From: Spirochaetota bacterium
Lineage (GTDB): Bacteria > Spirochaetota > GWE2-31-10 > JAFGQB01
Reading direction: 5' to 3'
Length of the DNA stretch: 39,353 nt
NCBI GenBank assembly: GCA_016935915.1
Contig: JAFGQB010000233.1
Coordinates: 1 to 39,353 of the forward strand
A model generated the notes under the pieces. That model saw only the letters and a list, made by a program, of their open reading frames with translations, was not told where the DNA came from and did not search any database. A program made the translations under genes and the position numbers. This document shows, piece after piece, positions 1 through 8,226 of the stretch (its first letter is position 1; every line of letters begins with the position of its first letter).

Positions 1-774
1 AAAAAAAAATATAAAGAGATAGTTTATTCAAAAGAAATAAAATTATTAAAAGAATGGGAAAATAACTTTTTAAAAGATATTAAAAAATTTCTTGTGTTTT
101 ATGGGTATTTGAAGGAAGAGGAATCTATTAAAAAATTGTCTGATCTTTGGCCAGATTTTTCTAAAAAAGAATTAAATGGTAAGCCTCCTACAAAAGAATT
201 CTATAAAAAATGGAATGGTTTGTTGGGTGCTATAAATATTGCAGCAAATGCACAAGATCAATTTAAAAGACCGTATATTTTAAGAGCATTAAAAAAACAT
301 GTTTCAAAAGATTTTGAGGGAAAAATATTAGATTACGGTTGTGGTACTGCTTCTATTTCATTAAGTTATCAAAAAAAATACGCTCCAAAATCACAATTAA
401 TTTTAGCAGATGTGAATAATTTAGCAAAAGAATTTATTAAAAATTACATTAAAAATAATCCCCAGTTAAATATAAAAATACAAAATATATATTTATCAGA
501 AATCTTAGACAATTCGATTGATGTAATACTTTGTATTGATGTTTTAGAACATTTGAAAAACCCCTCAGAAGTATTTTTTTTGTTAGATAAAAAACTTAAA
601 CGTGGAGGGATTTTAATATTAAAGGCTCCTTGGAGGGGACATCCAGAACATCTTGAGGAATCACCTATTGATTGGAAGAATAATAATGGTCAAAAATATA
701 TCAAAAGTAAATACTTAATTTTAAAAAGGTTTAACCCATTTGTATCTCCATCGGGAGTTTACATGAAAAAATGA
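1..774 (+). CDS. Class I SAM-dependent methyltransferase, 5'-truncated
   Basis: The reading frame is open from base 1, so the gene begins upstream of the window; the GTG at 94 is probably internal. About 257 residues are visible. A Rossmann methyltransferase core is clear: the SAM-binding motif I reads [12 protein letters not shown], and the post-motif [11 protein letters not shown] plus [12 protein letters not shown] are typical of Methyltransf_11/23-type enzymes. The C-terminal part ([12 protein letters not shown]) is not diagnostic. The gene ends in an ATGA overlap with the next epimerase gene, so the two are translationally coupled. In this block of sugar epimerases and glycosyltransferases, a sugar or glycan O/C-methyltransferase is the natural inference, but the substrate cannot be read from the sequence. 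Confidence 0.85.
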   Translation, partial: KKKYKEIVYSKEIKLLKEWENNFLKDIKKFLVFYGYLKEEESIKKLSDLWPDFSKKELNGKPPTKEFYKKWNGLLGAINIAANAQDQFKRPYILRALKKHVSKDFEGKILDYGCGTASISLSYQKKYAPKSQLILADVNNLAKEFIKNYIKNNPQLNIKIQNIYLSEILDNSIDVILCIDVLEHLKNPSEVFFLLDKKLKRGGILILKAPWRGHPEHLEESPIDWKNNNGQKYIKSKYLILKRFNPFVSPSGVYMKK

Positions 775-1820
775 AAAAAGTACTAATAACGGGTTCGGGA
801 GGATTAATTGGTTCAGAATCTGCAAAGTTCTTTTCAGATAAAGGATTTTTAGTTTTCGGCATAGATAATAATCTTAGAAAATATTTTTTTGGGGAGGAGG
901 GAGATACTAGCTGGAATGTTAAAAATTTAAAAAAAAATATTCCAAATTATATTCATTTTAATATTGATATTCGAGACAATCAAAAAATAGAGGAACTATT
1001 TCAAAATAATAAATTTGATTTAATAATTCATTGCGCTGCTCAACCTTCTCACGATTGGGCTGCAAAAGAGCCTCATACTGATTTTTCAGTTAATGCTCTG
1101 GGTACATTAAACATTTTAGAAAATTTTAGAAAATATTGCCCTGAGGCAGTTTTTATTTTTACATCTACTAATAAAGTATATGGAGATACTCCAAATTATC
1201 TCCCTTTAATTGAACTAGAAACAAGATATGAAGTAGATAAAAATCATAAATATGCTGAAAAAGGAATTGATGAATCAATGTCTATTGATCAATCAAAACA
1301 TAGTATTTTTGGAGCATCAAAGATTGCAGCGGACGTTTTAGTTCAAGAATATGGTAAATATTTTGATCTAAAAACTGCTTGTTTTAGGGGGGGTTGTTTG
1401 ACTGGTCCTGCCCACAGTGCTGCAGAACTACATGGTTTTTTAGCTTATTTAATAAAATGTATTGCAACAGGAAAGGAATATAAAATTTTTGGATATAAAG
1501 GTAAACAAGTAAGAGATAATATACATTCTTATGATTTAGTAAATGCTTTTTATCATTTTTATCAAAATCCTCGTTCAGGAGAAGTTTATAATATGGGAGG
1601 ATCAAGACACTCTAATATTTCAATGATGGAAGCAATTCAAAAAATAGAGAAAATTTTGAATAAAAAAGCAAATATAATTTATTTAGATGCAAATCGTTCT
1701 GGAGATCATATATGGTATATTTCAGATGTTAGTAAATTTCAAAAACATTATCCTAAATGGAAATACAAATATGATATTGATACAATACTTCAAGATATTT
1801 GTTCAGTTTTCAAAGAATAA
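771..1820 (+). CDS. NAD-dependent epimerase/dehydratase, CDP-tyvelose-epimerase-like (Phe in place of catalytic Tyr)
   Basis: A 349-residue extended short-chain dehydrogenase/reductase. The N-terminal dinucleotide motif GSGGLIGS sits at residues 8-15. The segments TSTNKVYGD (131-139), ETRYEV and [13 protein letters not shown] are like those of CDP-paratose/tyvelose 2-epimerases. The usual YxxxK catalytic pair is instead F180-G-A-S-K184; codon 180 is TTT at 1308-1310. My recollection is that a subgroup of this family shares HS(I/L)FGASK, so this may be a subgroup trait rather than damage, but it predicts altered chemistry. The ATG overlaps the upstream methyltransferase stop (ATGA), and a second epimerase starts 2 bases after the stop. 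Role inferred: nucleotide-sugar conversion for a surface glycan. Confidence 0.85.
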   Translation: MKKVLITGSGGLIGSESAKFFSDKGFLVFGIDNNLRKYFFGEEGDTSWNVKNLKKNIPNYIHFNIDIRDNQKIEELFQNNKFDLIIHCAAQPSHDWAAKEPHTDFSVNALGTLNILENFRKYCPEAVFIFTSTNKVYGDTPNYLPLIELETRYEVDKNHKYAEKGIDESMSIDQSKHSIFGASKIAADVLVQEYGKYFDLKTACFRGGCLTGPAHSAAELHGFLAYLIKCIATGKEYKIFGYKGKQVRDNIHSYDLVNAFYHFYQNPRSGEVYNMGGSRHSNISMMEAIQKIEKILNKKANIIYLDANRSGDHIWYISDVSKFQKHYPKWKYKYDIDTILQDICSVFKE

Positions 1821-1822
1821 AA

Positions 1823-2887
1823 ATGTTTAATAAAATTATTATAACCGGTGGAGCAGGCTTTATAGGATCAAATCTTGCAATTAATATAAAAAAAGATAAT
1901 CCTTTAGTTGAAATTATTTGCTTGGATAATTTAAAAAGAAGAGGATCAGAATTTAATATTTTAAGATTAAAAAAAAATAATATTAAATTTATTCATGGAG
2001 ACATAAGAAATATTGAAGATTTTAATGAAGTAGGTCAATTTGATTTAATGATAGAATGTTCTGCTGAACCTTCAGTTATGGCTGGTGTTGATAGCTCTCC
2101 AGATTATCTTTTAAAAACTAATTTAAGTGGAACAATAAATTGTTTAAAAATATGTAGAAAAAATAAGGCAAAAATAATTTTTCTATCAACAAGCAGGGTT
2201 TATCCAATAGATAATATTAATAATAAAGAATTTATAGAAAATGGTACTAGATTTATTTTGAAAGAAAATTCATTAGGAATAACCAAAGAAGGAATATCGG
2301 AAGAATTTCCTATTGAAATAGAAAAACCAAGATCATTATATGGCTTTACTAAATTATCTTCAGAAATGTTAATTCATGAGTATAGTCAAAATTATAATTT
2401 AAATTTTATTATAAATAGATGTGGTGTAATTGCGGGTCCTTGGCAAATGGGAAAAGTTGACCAAGGAGTTATTGTTTTATGGGTTTTACGCCATTATTTT
2501 AAAAAAGAACTTTCCTATATAGGATTTGGTGGAAAAGGAAAACAAGTTAGAGATTTTTTGCATATAGATGACTTATATGATTTAATTAAAATGCAAATAA
2601 ATAATTTTCAAAATTTTAATGGAAAAACATTTAATGTTAGTGGGGGAAATAATAATTCAGTTTCATTATTAGAATTAACTTCCATGTGCGAAAAAATAAC
2701 AAAAAATAAAATAAAAATAAATAGTGTTTTGGAAAATAGAAAAGGGGATATAAAATGGGTCATTTTGGATTCCTCAAAAATAAATAAATTATGTAATTGG
2801 TATCCAAAAAGAAATCTTAAAAAAACAATAAATGATATTTATAATTGGATTAAAGAAAATGAAAAAGATTTGATTAATTTAGATTAA
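1823..2887 (+). CDS. NAD-dependent epimerase, CDP-paratose/tyvelose 2-epimerase-like
   Basis: A 354-residue extended SDR enzyme. I chose the ATG at 1823, two bases after the previous stop, because it places the nucleotide-binding motif TGGAGFIGS at residues 8-16; an in-frame TTG at 1799 would add eight residues inside the neighbour. The catalytic pair is intact: Y173-G-F-T-K177, with LSTSRVY at 121-127 supplying Ser/Thr. GKGKQVRDFLHIDDL and NVSGGNNNSVSLLEL match the CDP-paratose 2-epimerase group. It is a diverged paralog of the gene directly upstream, so the pair may act in sequence or as a heteromer in deoxyhexose formation (inference). Its stop overlaps by nine bases the stop of the convergent radical-SAM gene. 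Confidence 0.85.
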   Translation: MFNKIIITGGAGFIGSNLAINIKKDNPLVEIICLDNLKRRGSEFNILRLKKNNIKFIHGDIRNIEDFNEVGQFDLMIECSAEPSVMAGVDSSPDYLLKTNLSGTINCLKICRKNKAKIIFLSTSRVYPIDNINNKEFIENGTRFILKENSLGITKEGISEEFPIEIEKPRSLYGFTKLSSEMLIHEYSQNYNLNFIINRCGVIAGPWQMGKVDQGVIVLWVLRHYFKKELSYIGFGGKGKQVRDFLHIDDLYDLIKMQINNFQNFNGKTFNVSGGNNNSVSLLELTSMCEKITKNKIKINSVLENRKGDIKWVILDSSKINKLCNWYPKRNLKKTINDIYNWIKENEKDLINLD

Positions 2888-4375
2888 ATTAATAAATTTT
2901 TTTAATTTATTAATAAAATATCCTGCTCCTTGATTAAAAGAAGATCTTATTTGGAAAAATATTTGTCTTCTTAACCACTTAAAATCATTTTTTTTATGTT
3001 TTAACCAATTTTGTTTTGCATGTGAACAAAAATCTTCTATTTCTTTATTTGAAAGAGTTCCAAAATCAACTATCGATTTATTTGATCCATCATAATCTTC
3101 CCAATTTTTTGAAAGAATTTTTCCTTCTTGATCCATCTTATCAAAATATCTTGTCCCTGGAAATGGAATAGTTATAGAAAACTGTACTGAATCTACATCG
3201 ATATTTTTGGCATAATCTAAAGTTTTTTGCATAGTTTCTTTTGTTTCCCCCATAATTCCAAAAGTGAATGTAGCATGAGTTTTAATTTTTCTTTTAGAAC
3301 ACTCTTGTAAAAATATTTTAACTTTATTAAAATCTAAAGGTTTTCCTATTTCATTAAGAATTTTCTTACTTGAAGATTCTACACCAAATTTAATTCCAAT
3401 ACATCCTGCCTTGTGCATAAAATTAATCATTTCTTTATCTGTAATCATAGCATCACCCATACAAGACCATTTAATTTTTAGTTTTCTTCTAATTACTTCC
3501 TTACAAAAATCAATTACATGATTTTTATTTCCTGTAAAAGTATCATCATCAAAATATATTTCCTTTGCATTAAATTTTTTTACACAAAATTCCATTTCAT
3601 CTACAATTTTTTTTACATTAAATGGTCTATATTGTTTATTACAATACATTACTTGATTCCAAAGACAAAAATTGCATCTAAATGGACATCCTCTAGAAGC
3701 ATGCATTTGAATACAAGGTTTTAGCTGACAAAATCCGTCCCAATAAACAGATAAATTAGGTTTATCAGATAATGGAAAAGAAAATCTATCTGGAAAAGGT
3801 AATTTTTCAATATTTAAAAGTTCAGCATCATTCATAATTATTTTTTTATTATCCCTAAAAGCTATTCCTTTTATTTTTTTAAGTTTTTTTATATTAAAAT
3901 TAGATTTTATAACTTCCAAACAAGGAATTTCATATTCTCTTAATAAAATTATATTAATAAAAGAGTTATCTTTTAATAATTGATTATAAAATGTTGTAGG
4001 ATGCGGTCCAGCAAGAAGAATTTTTAGTGAAGGATTTATTTTTTTCATTTTTTTTAACATTTTAAGATCGTAACTTATGGTGGGTGTTTGACTTTCAATT
4101 AAAATAATATCCGGCATTATTTTTTTGAATTTATTAAAATATTGAGATTCGGAAAAATTAGCCCCAACACCATCCAAAACAAAAACATCAAAACCTTCTT
4201 TTTTTAATAGTGAAGAAGTGTAAGCTAAATAAAAAGGAAAAGGAATATAACAAGATTTTTCTTCTCTTTTTTTTATTACGGAAAATGGCCATCTACTTCC
4301 AGATTTAATAAAATATTTTTCATTTATATCAGAAATGGAAATTTGTGTTGGAATATTTGCAATTAGTATTTTCAT
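2879..4375 (-). CDS. Radical SAM protein with N-terminal B12-binding-like domain
   Basis: A 498-residue protein. The N-terminal 150 residues form a Rossmann-like domain of the B12-binding type (ILLAGPHPTTF near 119-129), but there is no DxHxxG motif, so base-off cobalamin binding is doubtful. The radical SAM [4Fe-4S] motif is C230-P-F-R-C234-N-F-C237, followed by FDDDTFTGN and GIKFGVESSS, typical of the Elp3/MiaB-like radical SAM barrel. It belongs to the broad group that includes BchE/PhpK-like and lipid/glycan-modifying enzymes; substrate unknown. It is transcribed against its neighbours and overlaps the upstream epimerase tail-to-tail. No SD site precedes the ATG; a TATATAAA-like box lies about 30-39 bases upstream. 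Confidence 0.85.
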   Translation of the reverse strand: MKILIANIPTQISISDINEKYFIKSGSRWPFSVIKKREEKSCYIPFPFYLAYTSSLLKKEGFDVFVLDGVGANFSESQYFNKFKKIMPDIILIESQTPTISYDLKMLKKMKKINPSLKILLAGPHPTTFYNQLLKDNSFINIILLREYEIPCLEVIKSNFNIKKLKKIKGIAFRDNKKIIMNDAELLNIEKLPFPDRFSFPLSDKPNLSVYWDGFCQLKPCIQMHASRGCPFRCNFCLWNQVMYCNKQYRPFNVKKIVDEMEFCVKKFNAKEIYFDDDTFTGNKNHVIDFCKEVIRRKLKIKWSCMGDAMITDKEMINFMHKAGCIGIKFGVESSSKKILNEIGKPLDFNKVKIFLQECSKRKIKTHATFTFGIMGETKETMQKTLDYAKNIDVDSVQFSITIPFPGTRYFDKMDQEGKILSKNWEDYDGSNKSIVDFGTLSNKEIEDFCSHAKQNWLKHKKNDFKWLRRQIFFQIRSSFNQGAGYFINKLKKFINLI

Positions 4376-4404
4376 TAAAAAGAAAAAGTTTATTCATTTT
4401 TAAA

Positions 4405-4414
4405 TTTTTATATA
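4405..4414 (-). promoter_or_regulatory. TATA-like box upstream of radical SAM gene
   Basis: On the minus strand the sequence TATATAAAAA lies 30-39 bases ahead of the ATG at 4375, with no Shine-Dalgarno between. This spacing fits an archaeal TATA box with a very short leader. In such AT-rich DNA the match alone is weak, and it is only suggestive together with the similar boxes at 4426 and 6587. Confidence 0.3.
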
Positions 4415-4425
4415 CTTCCAAAAGG

Positions 4426-4436
4426 TTTATTTATAA
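4426..4436 (+). promoter_or_regulatory. TATA-like box upstream of GT4 gene
   Basis: TTTATTTATAA is centred about 24 bases before the ATG at 4455, and no purine-rich SD is present between the box and the start. This is the geometry of a leaderless archaeal-type gene. An AT-rich chance match is the alternative. Confidence 0.3.
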
Positions 4437-4454
4437 TAATTATATTTTTTAAAT

Positions 4455-5564
4455 ATGAAGAAAATAAAAATATTATTACAATATCCTTGGAAAATATCTG
4501 ATTCTCAATATTATAAATCTTTAATAGAAAATCCACCAAAAAATATAGAATATTTATCTGAAACTAAAAAAGTAGGTATGATAACTTCAAAATATAAATT
4601 TCTTATTTTAAATAGCATAAAAAAATATATTCGATTATTATTTGAAAAATTAAATTTATCAATTCCTAATTCGCATAATGTGTCTACTAAAAAAAATTAT
4701 GATATTGTACATTTTGCACATTGTTTGGGAAGCAAAAATACAAAAAAACCATGGGTTGCGGATTTTGAATCTTTATGGCAAATGTGGATATCTGGAAAAA
4801 ATAATCAAAAAGGGGTAAATAAAGTTAGAGATATTTTAAAACAAAAAGAATGCAAAAAAATAATGTGTTGGACAGAAACAGCAAGAAAAGAAATTATATC
4901 AAAATTTCCTGAAATAAAAGAAAAAACCGAAACAGTCAGTTTTGCAATTCCTTCACCTAAATTTAAAAAACAAAAAAAAGATAATATAAATCTTCTATTT
5001 ATAAGTAGATACTTTTATGAAAAAGGAGGTTTACATGCTATTGAAGCAATTGATCAAATATGCAAAAAATACTCTTTTGTTAATGCTATAATAGTTTCAA
5101 CCGTTCCTAAAGAAATTTTAAAAAAATATAAATCAAATAAAAAAATAAAGTTTTTTGAACTTATGCCACATGAAAAGATAATAAAAAAAATTTATCCTTT
5201 TTCAGATATATTAATTTATCCTGGCTATAGTGATAGTTTTGGTTTTGTATTCATAGAATCTATGTCATTTGGGATTCCTATAATTACTGTTGATGGATTT
5301 GCTAGAAAAGATATTATTGAAAATGGAAAAACAGGATTTGTTATAAAAAGGCCAGATAATTTTGATTTTGAAAAAGAAATAAAAGACTTAAATTCAAATA
5401 CTATTAAGTTATTAATTGAAAAAGCTTCTATTTTAATAGAAAATAAAAAATTAAGGAATAAAATGTCAAAAAATTGTATCAAAGAAGTTAAAAATGGTAA
5501 ATTCTCTATAAAAGAAAGAAATAAAAAATTAGAAAAAATCTACAAAGAATCAATTATTAATTAA
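4455..5564 (+). CDS. Glycosyltransferase family 4 (GT-B fold)
   Basis: A 369-residue protein whose C-terminal half is a classic GT4 donor-binding domain. NLLFISRYFYEKGG starts the second Rossmann domain, and DSFGFVFIESMSFGIPI contains the EX7E-type nucleotide-sugar motif, followed by GFARKDIIENGKTGFVI. The N-terminal acceptor domain (VADFESLWQM, CWTETARKEI) is diverged. It would transfer an activated sugar to a growing glycan on the cytoplasmic face of the membrane; donor and acceptor are unknown. Its stop overlaps by four bases the stop of the convergent epimerase gene. The ATG has no SD. Confidence 0.85.
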   Translation: MKKIKILLQYPWKISDSQYYKSLIENPPKNIEYLSETKKVGMITSKYKFLILNSIKKYIRLLFEKLNLSIPNSHNVSTKKNYDIVHFAHCLGSKNTKKPWVADFESLWQMWISGKNNQKGVNKVRDILKQKECKKIMCWTETARKEIISKFPEIKEKTETVSFAIPSPKFKKQKKDNINLLFISRYFYEKGGLHAIEAIDQICKKYSFVNAIIVSTVPKEILKKYKSNKKIKFFELMPHEKIIKKIYPFSDILIYPGYSDSFGFVFIESMSFGIPIITVDGFARKDIIENGKTGFVIKRPDNFDFEKEIKDLNSNTIKLLIEKASILIENKKLRNKMSKNCIKEVKNGKFSIKERNKKLEKIYKESIIN

Positions 5565-6568
5565 AATAATTTATTTTTCCAAGTTTCAGGAGTTTTTTCA
5601 TTAATTATCTCTAATGCAAAAGTATATCTAAAAGGCCTAGTTTTTCTTTCTTTAATATAATCTATCATTTGCTTTAAACCTTCTTTTAATGTTGTTTTGG
5701 TTTTATATCCCAAAAGTCTTCTAGCCTTATCTGCAGAGCATGTAGCTAATTTTACTTCTCTTGGTCTATCTGGAAAATATCTAGGTTTTAAATCAAAATT
5801 TAATAAATCTGAAAGAGTTTCTGCTAATTCCTTAATTGTTACAAATTCCTCATCTGGACCTATATTTATTATCTCTCCGGCAACATTATCTTGAAACCCT
5901 AATTTAATCAAACAATCAATATCATCCTGAACAAAAGAAAAACACCTTTTCTGTTGCCCATCTCCATAAATAATTGGCTGTTTTCCTTGTAACATCAAAT
6001 TAATCATAATTGAGGCTACATTTCTATATGGATCATCATATTTTTGTCTTGGACCTATTATATTATGTGGAACTGCTATAACATACTCCATTCCATGAGT
6101 TTCAGCCAAATTCTTTAATACTTTCTCAGCAGCTAATTTAGAAATTCCATAAGGATCTTGAGGTTTTGGCTCCATGTCTTCAGTAAATGGTAATGTTGGT
6201 TGAGCCCCATATCTTGCCATACTTGAGCAATAAACAAATCTTTTGACTTTGTTATGTATTGCAGCAGTAATCATAGTAACTGAAATCTGATAAGTATTTT
6301 CACAAACAAGATGAGGAGAAAAAACGCTTAATCCTTCATAAGCGGTGCAAGCACAATGATAGACTATATCTACTCCATTTAAAAGTTCTTTCATAGTATT
6401 AAGATATTTACAATCTACTTGATGAAAATCTACTCCCTCTGGAACATTATCAATATATCCTCCAATAAGATTATCACATCCCACTACTTTATGACCTTCT
6501 TTAATCAATGCTTCTGCAAGATGACTTCCTAAAAAACCAGCAACTCCAGAGACAAATATTTTTGCCAT
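5561..6568 (-). CDS. NAD-dependent nucleotide-sugar epimerase (GalE/WbpP-like)
   Basis: A 335-residue extended SDR protein. The ATG at 6568 is chosen because it begins MAKIFVSGVAGFLGS, with the NAD motif at residues 8-14; an in-frame start at 6661 would add 31 hydrophobic residues that no family member needs and would run into the divergent gene. The catalytic residues are present: S116 in YCSSMARYG and Y140-G-I-S-K144. NIGPDEEFVTIKELAE and RPREVKLATCSADKARRLLGY are the usual substrate-domain motifs of UDP-hexose 4-epimerases. The exact sugar cannot be assigned. Divergent to the GT2 gene, sharing a 52-base intergenic space with one TATA-like element in the middle. Confidence 0.85.
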   Translation of the reverse strand: MAKIFVSGVAGFLGSHLAEALIKEGHKVVGCDNLIGGYIDNVPEGVDFHQVDCKYLNTMKELLNGVDIVYHCACTAYEGLSVFSPHLVCENTYQISVTMITAAIHNKVKRFVYCSSMARYGAQPTLPFTEDMEPKPQDPYGISKLAAEKVLKNLAETHGMEYVIAVPHNIIGPRQKYDDPYRNVASIMINLMLQGKQPIIYGDGQQKRCFSFVQDDIDCLIKLGFQDNVAGEIINIGPDEEFVTIKELAETLSDLLNFDLKPRYFPDRPREVKLATCSADKARRLLGYKTKTTLKEGLKQMIDYIKERKTRPFRYTFALEIINEKTPETWKNKLF

Positions 6569-6586
6569 AATTTTAGTTATACAAAG

Positions 6587-6598
6587 CTTTTTATAAAG
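6587..6598. promoter_or_regulatory. Shared, near-palindromic TATA-like element between divergent genes
   Basis: CTTTTTATAAAG lies in the 52-base gap between the ATG at 6568 (minus) and the ATG at 6621 (plus). Its centre is about 24 bases from one start and 28 from the other, and neither start has an SD. That is the geometry expected for two leaderless archaeal-type genes sharing a TATA region. No convincing bacterial -35/-10 pair is visible here. Confidence 0.4.
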
Positions 6599-6620
6599 AT
6601 TTCTCTTGTAAAATAATAAA

Positions 6621-7310
6621 ATGAATAAAAAAAATATTTCAATAGTAATTCCTTCATACAAACCAAATAGAAAATACCTAAATAGATTACTTAAATATCT
6701 AAAAAAGAGTAAGCCAGAAAAAACGGAAATATTGATAATAGATGGTAAGAATGGTTTGGCTAATGCATATAATGAAGGAATAAAAAAAGCAAGAGCAGAA
6801 ATAATTGTAACAATTCATACTGACTGTCTACCTATGGATAAAAATGCTTTACAAAAATTAATTAATCCTTTTAAAGATAAAAAGGTTGTTTTAACTTATG
6901 CTTGGATAAAGGAGGAAGACAGAAAAGATAGATATTATCCAGAAATTCCAGATGGAAAATTTAATGCTTTTAGGAAAAGTGCTTTAAAAAAAGTAGGATT
7001 ATTTGATGGTAAAACATTCTATACTGGAGGAGAAGATGTAGATATTTGGTTAAAATTAAAAAAAATTGGAAAAATAGTTAAAATAAATACGGGAGTTTTG
7101 CATTCCCATTTAAATTATAGAGGAAATAAAACTTTAGAAAAAAGAAAACAAAATGGTAGTATAAATGGAACATTATTTAGAATTTGGGGGGTAAAAAATC
7201 CAAAATGGTTGAGAGCATTGATTATGTGTTTAAGGTATCCTACTTCATATGGTAAAGAATTTATAAAAGCATTTATTAAATCAAAACAAAATTATAGAAG
7301 AAATGATTAA
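6621..7310 (+). CDS. Glycosyltransferase family 2 (GT-A fold)
   Basis: A 229-residue protein that starts ISIVIPSYKPNRKYL, the first strand of GT2 enzymes, followed by EILIIDGKNGLANAYNEGI and IIVTIHTDCLPMD, where the acidic HTD stands in the DXD position. GLFDGKTFYTGGEDVDIWLK is the conserved acceptor-side GGEDVD motif. It adds a sugar from a nucleotide donor; specificity is unknown. There is no transmembrane segment, so it acts at the cytoplasmic face. It overlaps the following methyltransferase by eight bases. Confidence 0.85.
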   Translation: MNKKNISIVIPSYKPNRKYLNRLLKYLKKSKPEKTEILIIDGKNGLANAYNEGIKKARAEIIVTIHTDCLPMDKNALQKLINPFKDKKVVLTYAWIKEEDRKDRYYPEIPDGKFNAFRKSALKKVGLFDGKTFYTGGEDVDIWLKLKKIGKIVKINTGVLHSHLNYRGNKTLEKRKQNGSINGTLFRIWGVKNPKWLRALIMCLRYPTSYGKEFIKAFIKSKQNYRRND

Positions 7311-7911
7311 CTTTATTAAAAATATTAGAAGAAAATACATTAAGAACGCAAAACCTCTTCCAAAATATTATAAGATTGCAGAGATTGTTGATAATAAAAG
7401 TAAGGTTCTTGATTTTGGCTGTGGGCAAGGAGAATTATCTAAAATAATAATAGAAAAAAAAGGTTCCAAAATTATTGGATGTGATTTGATTAATAAACCT
7501 AAATTTAAACATAAAAATTTTAAGTATGAAAAAATAACAAAAGAAAATAATTTTCCTTTCAAAGAGAAATTTGATTATATTATTTTTGCGGATGTTTTAG
7601 AACATTTAAAAAATCCTAAAGAAATTTTAAAAGAGGCATTTAAACATACAAATAAATGTATTATTTCTATCCCTAATCTTAATTTTTTTTTATATAGATT
7701 ATTTCCCAAGTTAGAAGAACCACCTATTGAACTAACCCCTCACTTACATCATTGGACTCTTAAAACGTTTACTAAAATATTACCTCAAGGAACTAAAATA
7801 AAAAAAATAAAATATTGCTCAGATTTTCCAGAATTACGTTGGACGCATAAATTATTCCCAAAAAATAATTTTTTCAATCAAACATTAATTATGGAAATTG
7901 ATAAGAAATGA
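7303..7911 (+). CDS. Class I SAM-dependent methyltransferase
   Basis: A 202-residue protein with SAM motif I VLDFGCGQGELS and the motif II/III region [20 protein letters not shown], followed by IISIPNLNFFLYR. It resembles MetW/Methyltransf_11-type proteins in length and motifs. It overlaps the GT2 gene by eight bases and so is co-translated with it. A glycan or sugar methyltransferase is inferred from the neighbours. It is not a close copy of the truncated methyltransferase at the left edge, although both share the DVLEHLKNP segment. Confidence 0.85.
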   Translation: MINFIKNIRRKYIKNAKPLPKYYKIAEIVDNKSKVLDFGCGQGELSKIIIEKKGSKIIGCDLINKPKFKHKNFKYEKITKENNFPFKEKFDYIIFADVLEHLKNPKEILKEAFKHTNKCIISIPNLNFFLYRLFPKLEEPPIELTPHLHHWTLKTFTKILPQGTKIKKIKYCSDFPELRWTHKLFPKNNFFNQTLIMEIDKK

Positions 7912-8184
7912 AAATTTATATACATATGATAATTGGGTAGGAGATATTACTCAAAAAGATTTATTAGGGTGCAAACTATGAAATTAGCTCTTTTAATCAA
8001 AAAATTTCCACGCCAATCTTTATTTGCACTTTCTGTTCTCTCAAAAGGAGATGTTTGTTTATGGGGTTATAGAATTCTTCGTACATTTAATGATGAATTA
8101 TCTATGGGCAATATAAAAGATTTAAAACTTAAGGAAATTCTTAAATCAAAAAAATTTAAAAAATTAATAAAAAAATTTTTTTAA
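7910..8184 (+). pseudogene. Remnant of a radical SAM/SPASM protein C-terminus
   Basis: Two frames together resemble the tail of a SPASM-domain radical SAM enzyme. One frame from 7910 reads YDNWVGDITQKDLLGCKL and stops at 7979-7981. The other, from the ATG at 7978, reads LSVLSKGDVCLWGYR, then MGNIKDLKLKEILKSKKFKKL to the stop at 8182. SPASM proteins have the order Cys, SVxxDGDVxxC, GNI, SLxEIWxSxKF. Most of the auxiliary-cluster cysteines are lost and the radical SAM core is absent. I infer a decayed 3' end of a transferred gene at the right edge of the glycan block. The 83-residue frame from 7933 could still be translated but would not be a functional enzyme. Confidence 0.6.
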
Positions 8185-8226
8185 TAAATATTTTTTTATA
8201 TTATAATTGAAATATGAGTAAATAAA

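Noticed and set aside
2879-4375. Cobalamin-dependent methyltransferase assignment for the radical SAM genes
   Set aside because: Both radical SAM proteins have a B12-binding-like fold but neither shows DxHxxG, so cobalamin use and methyl transfer cannot be claimed.
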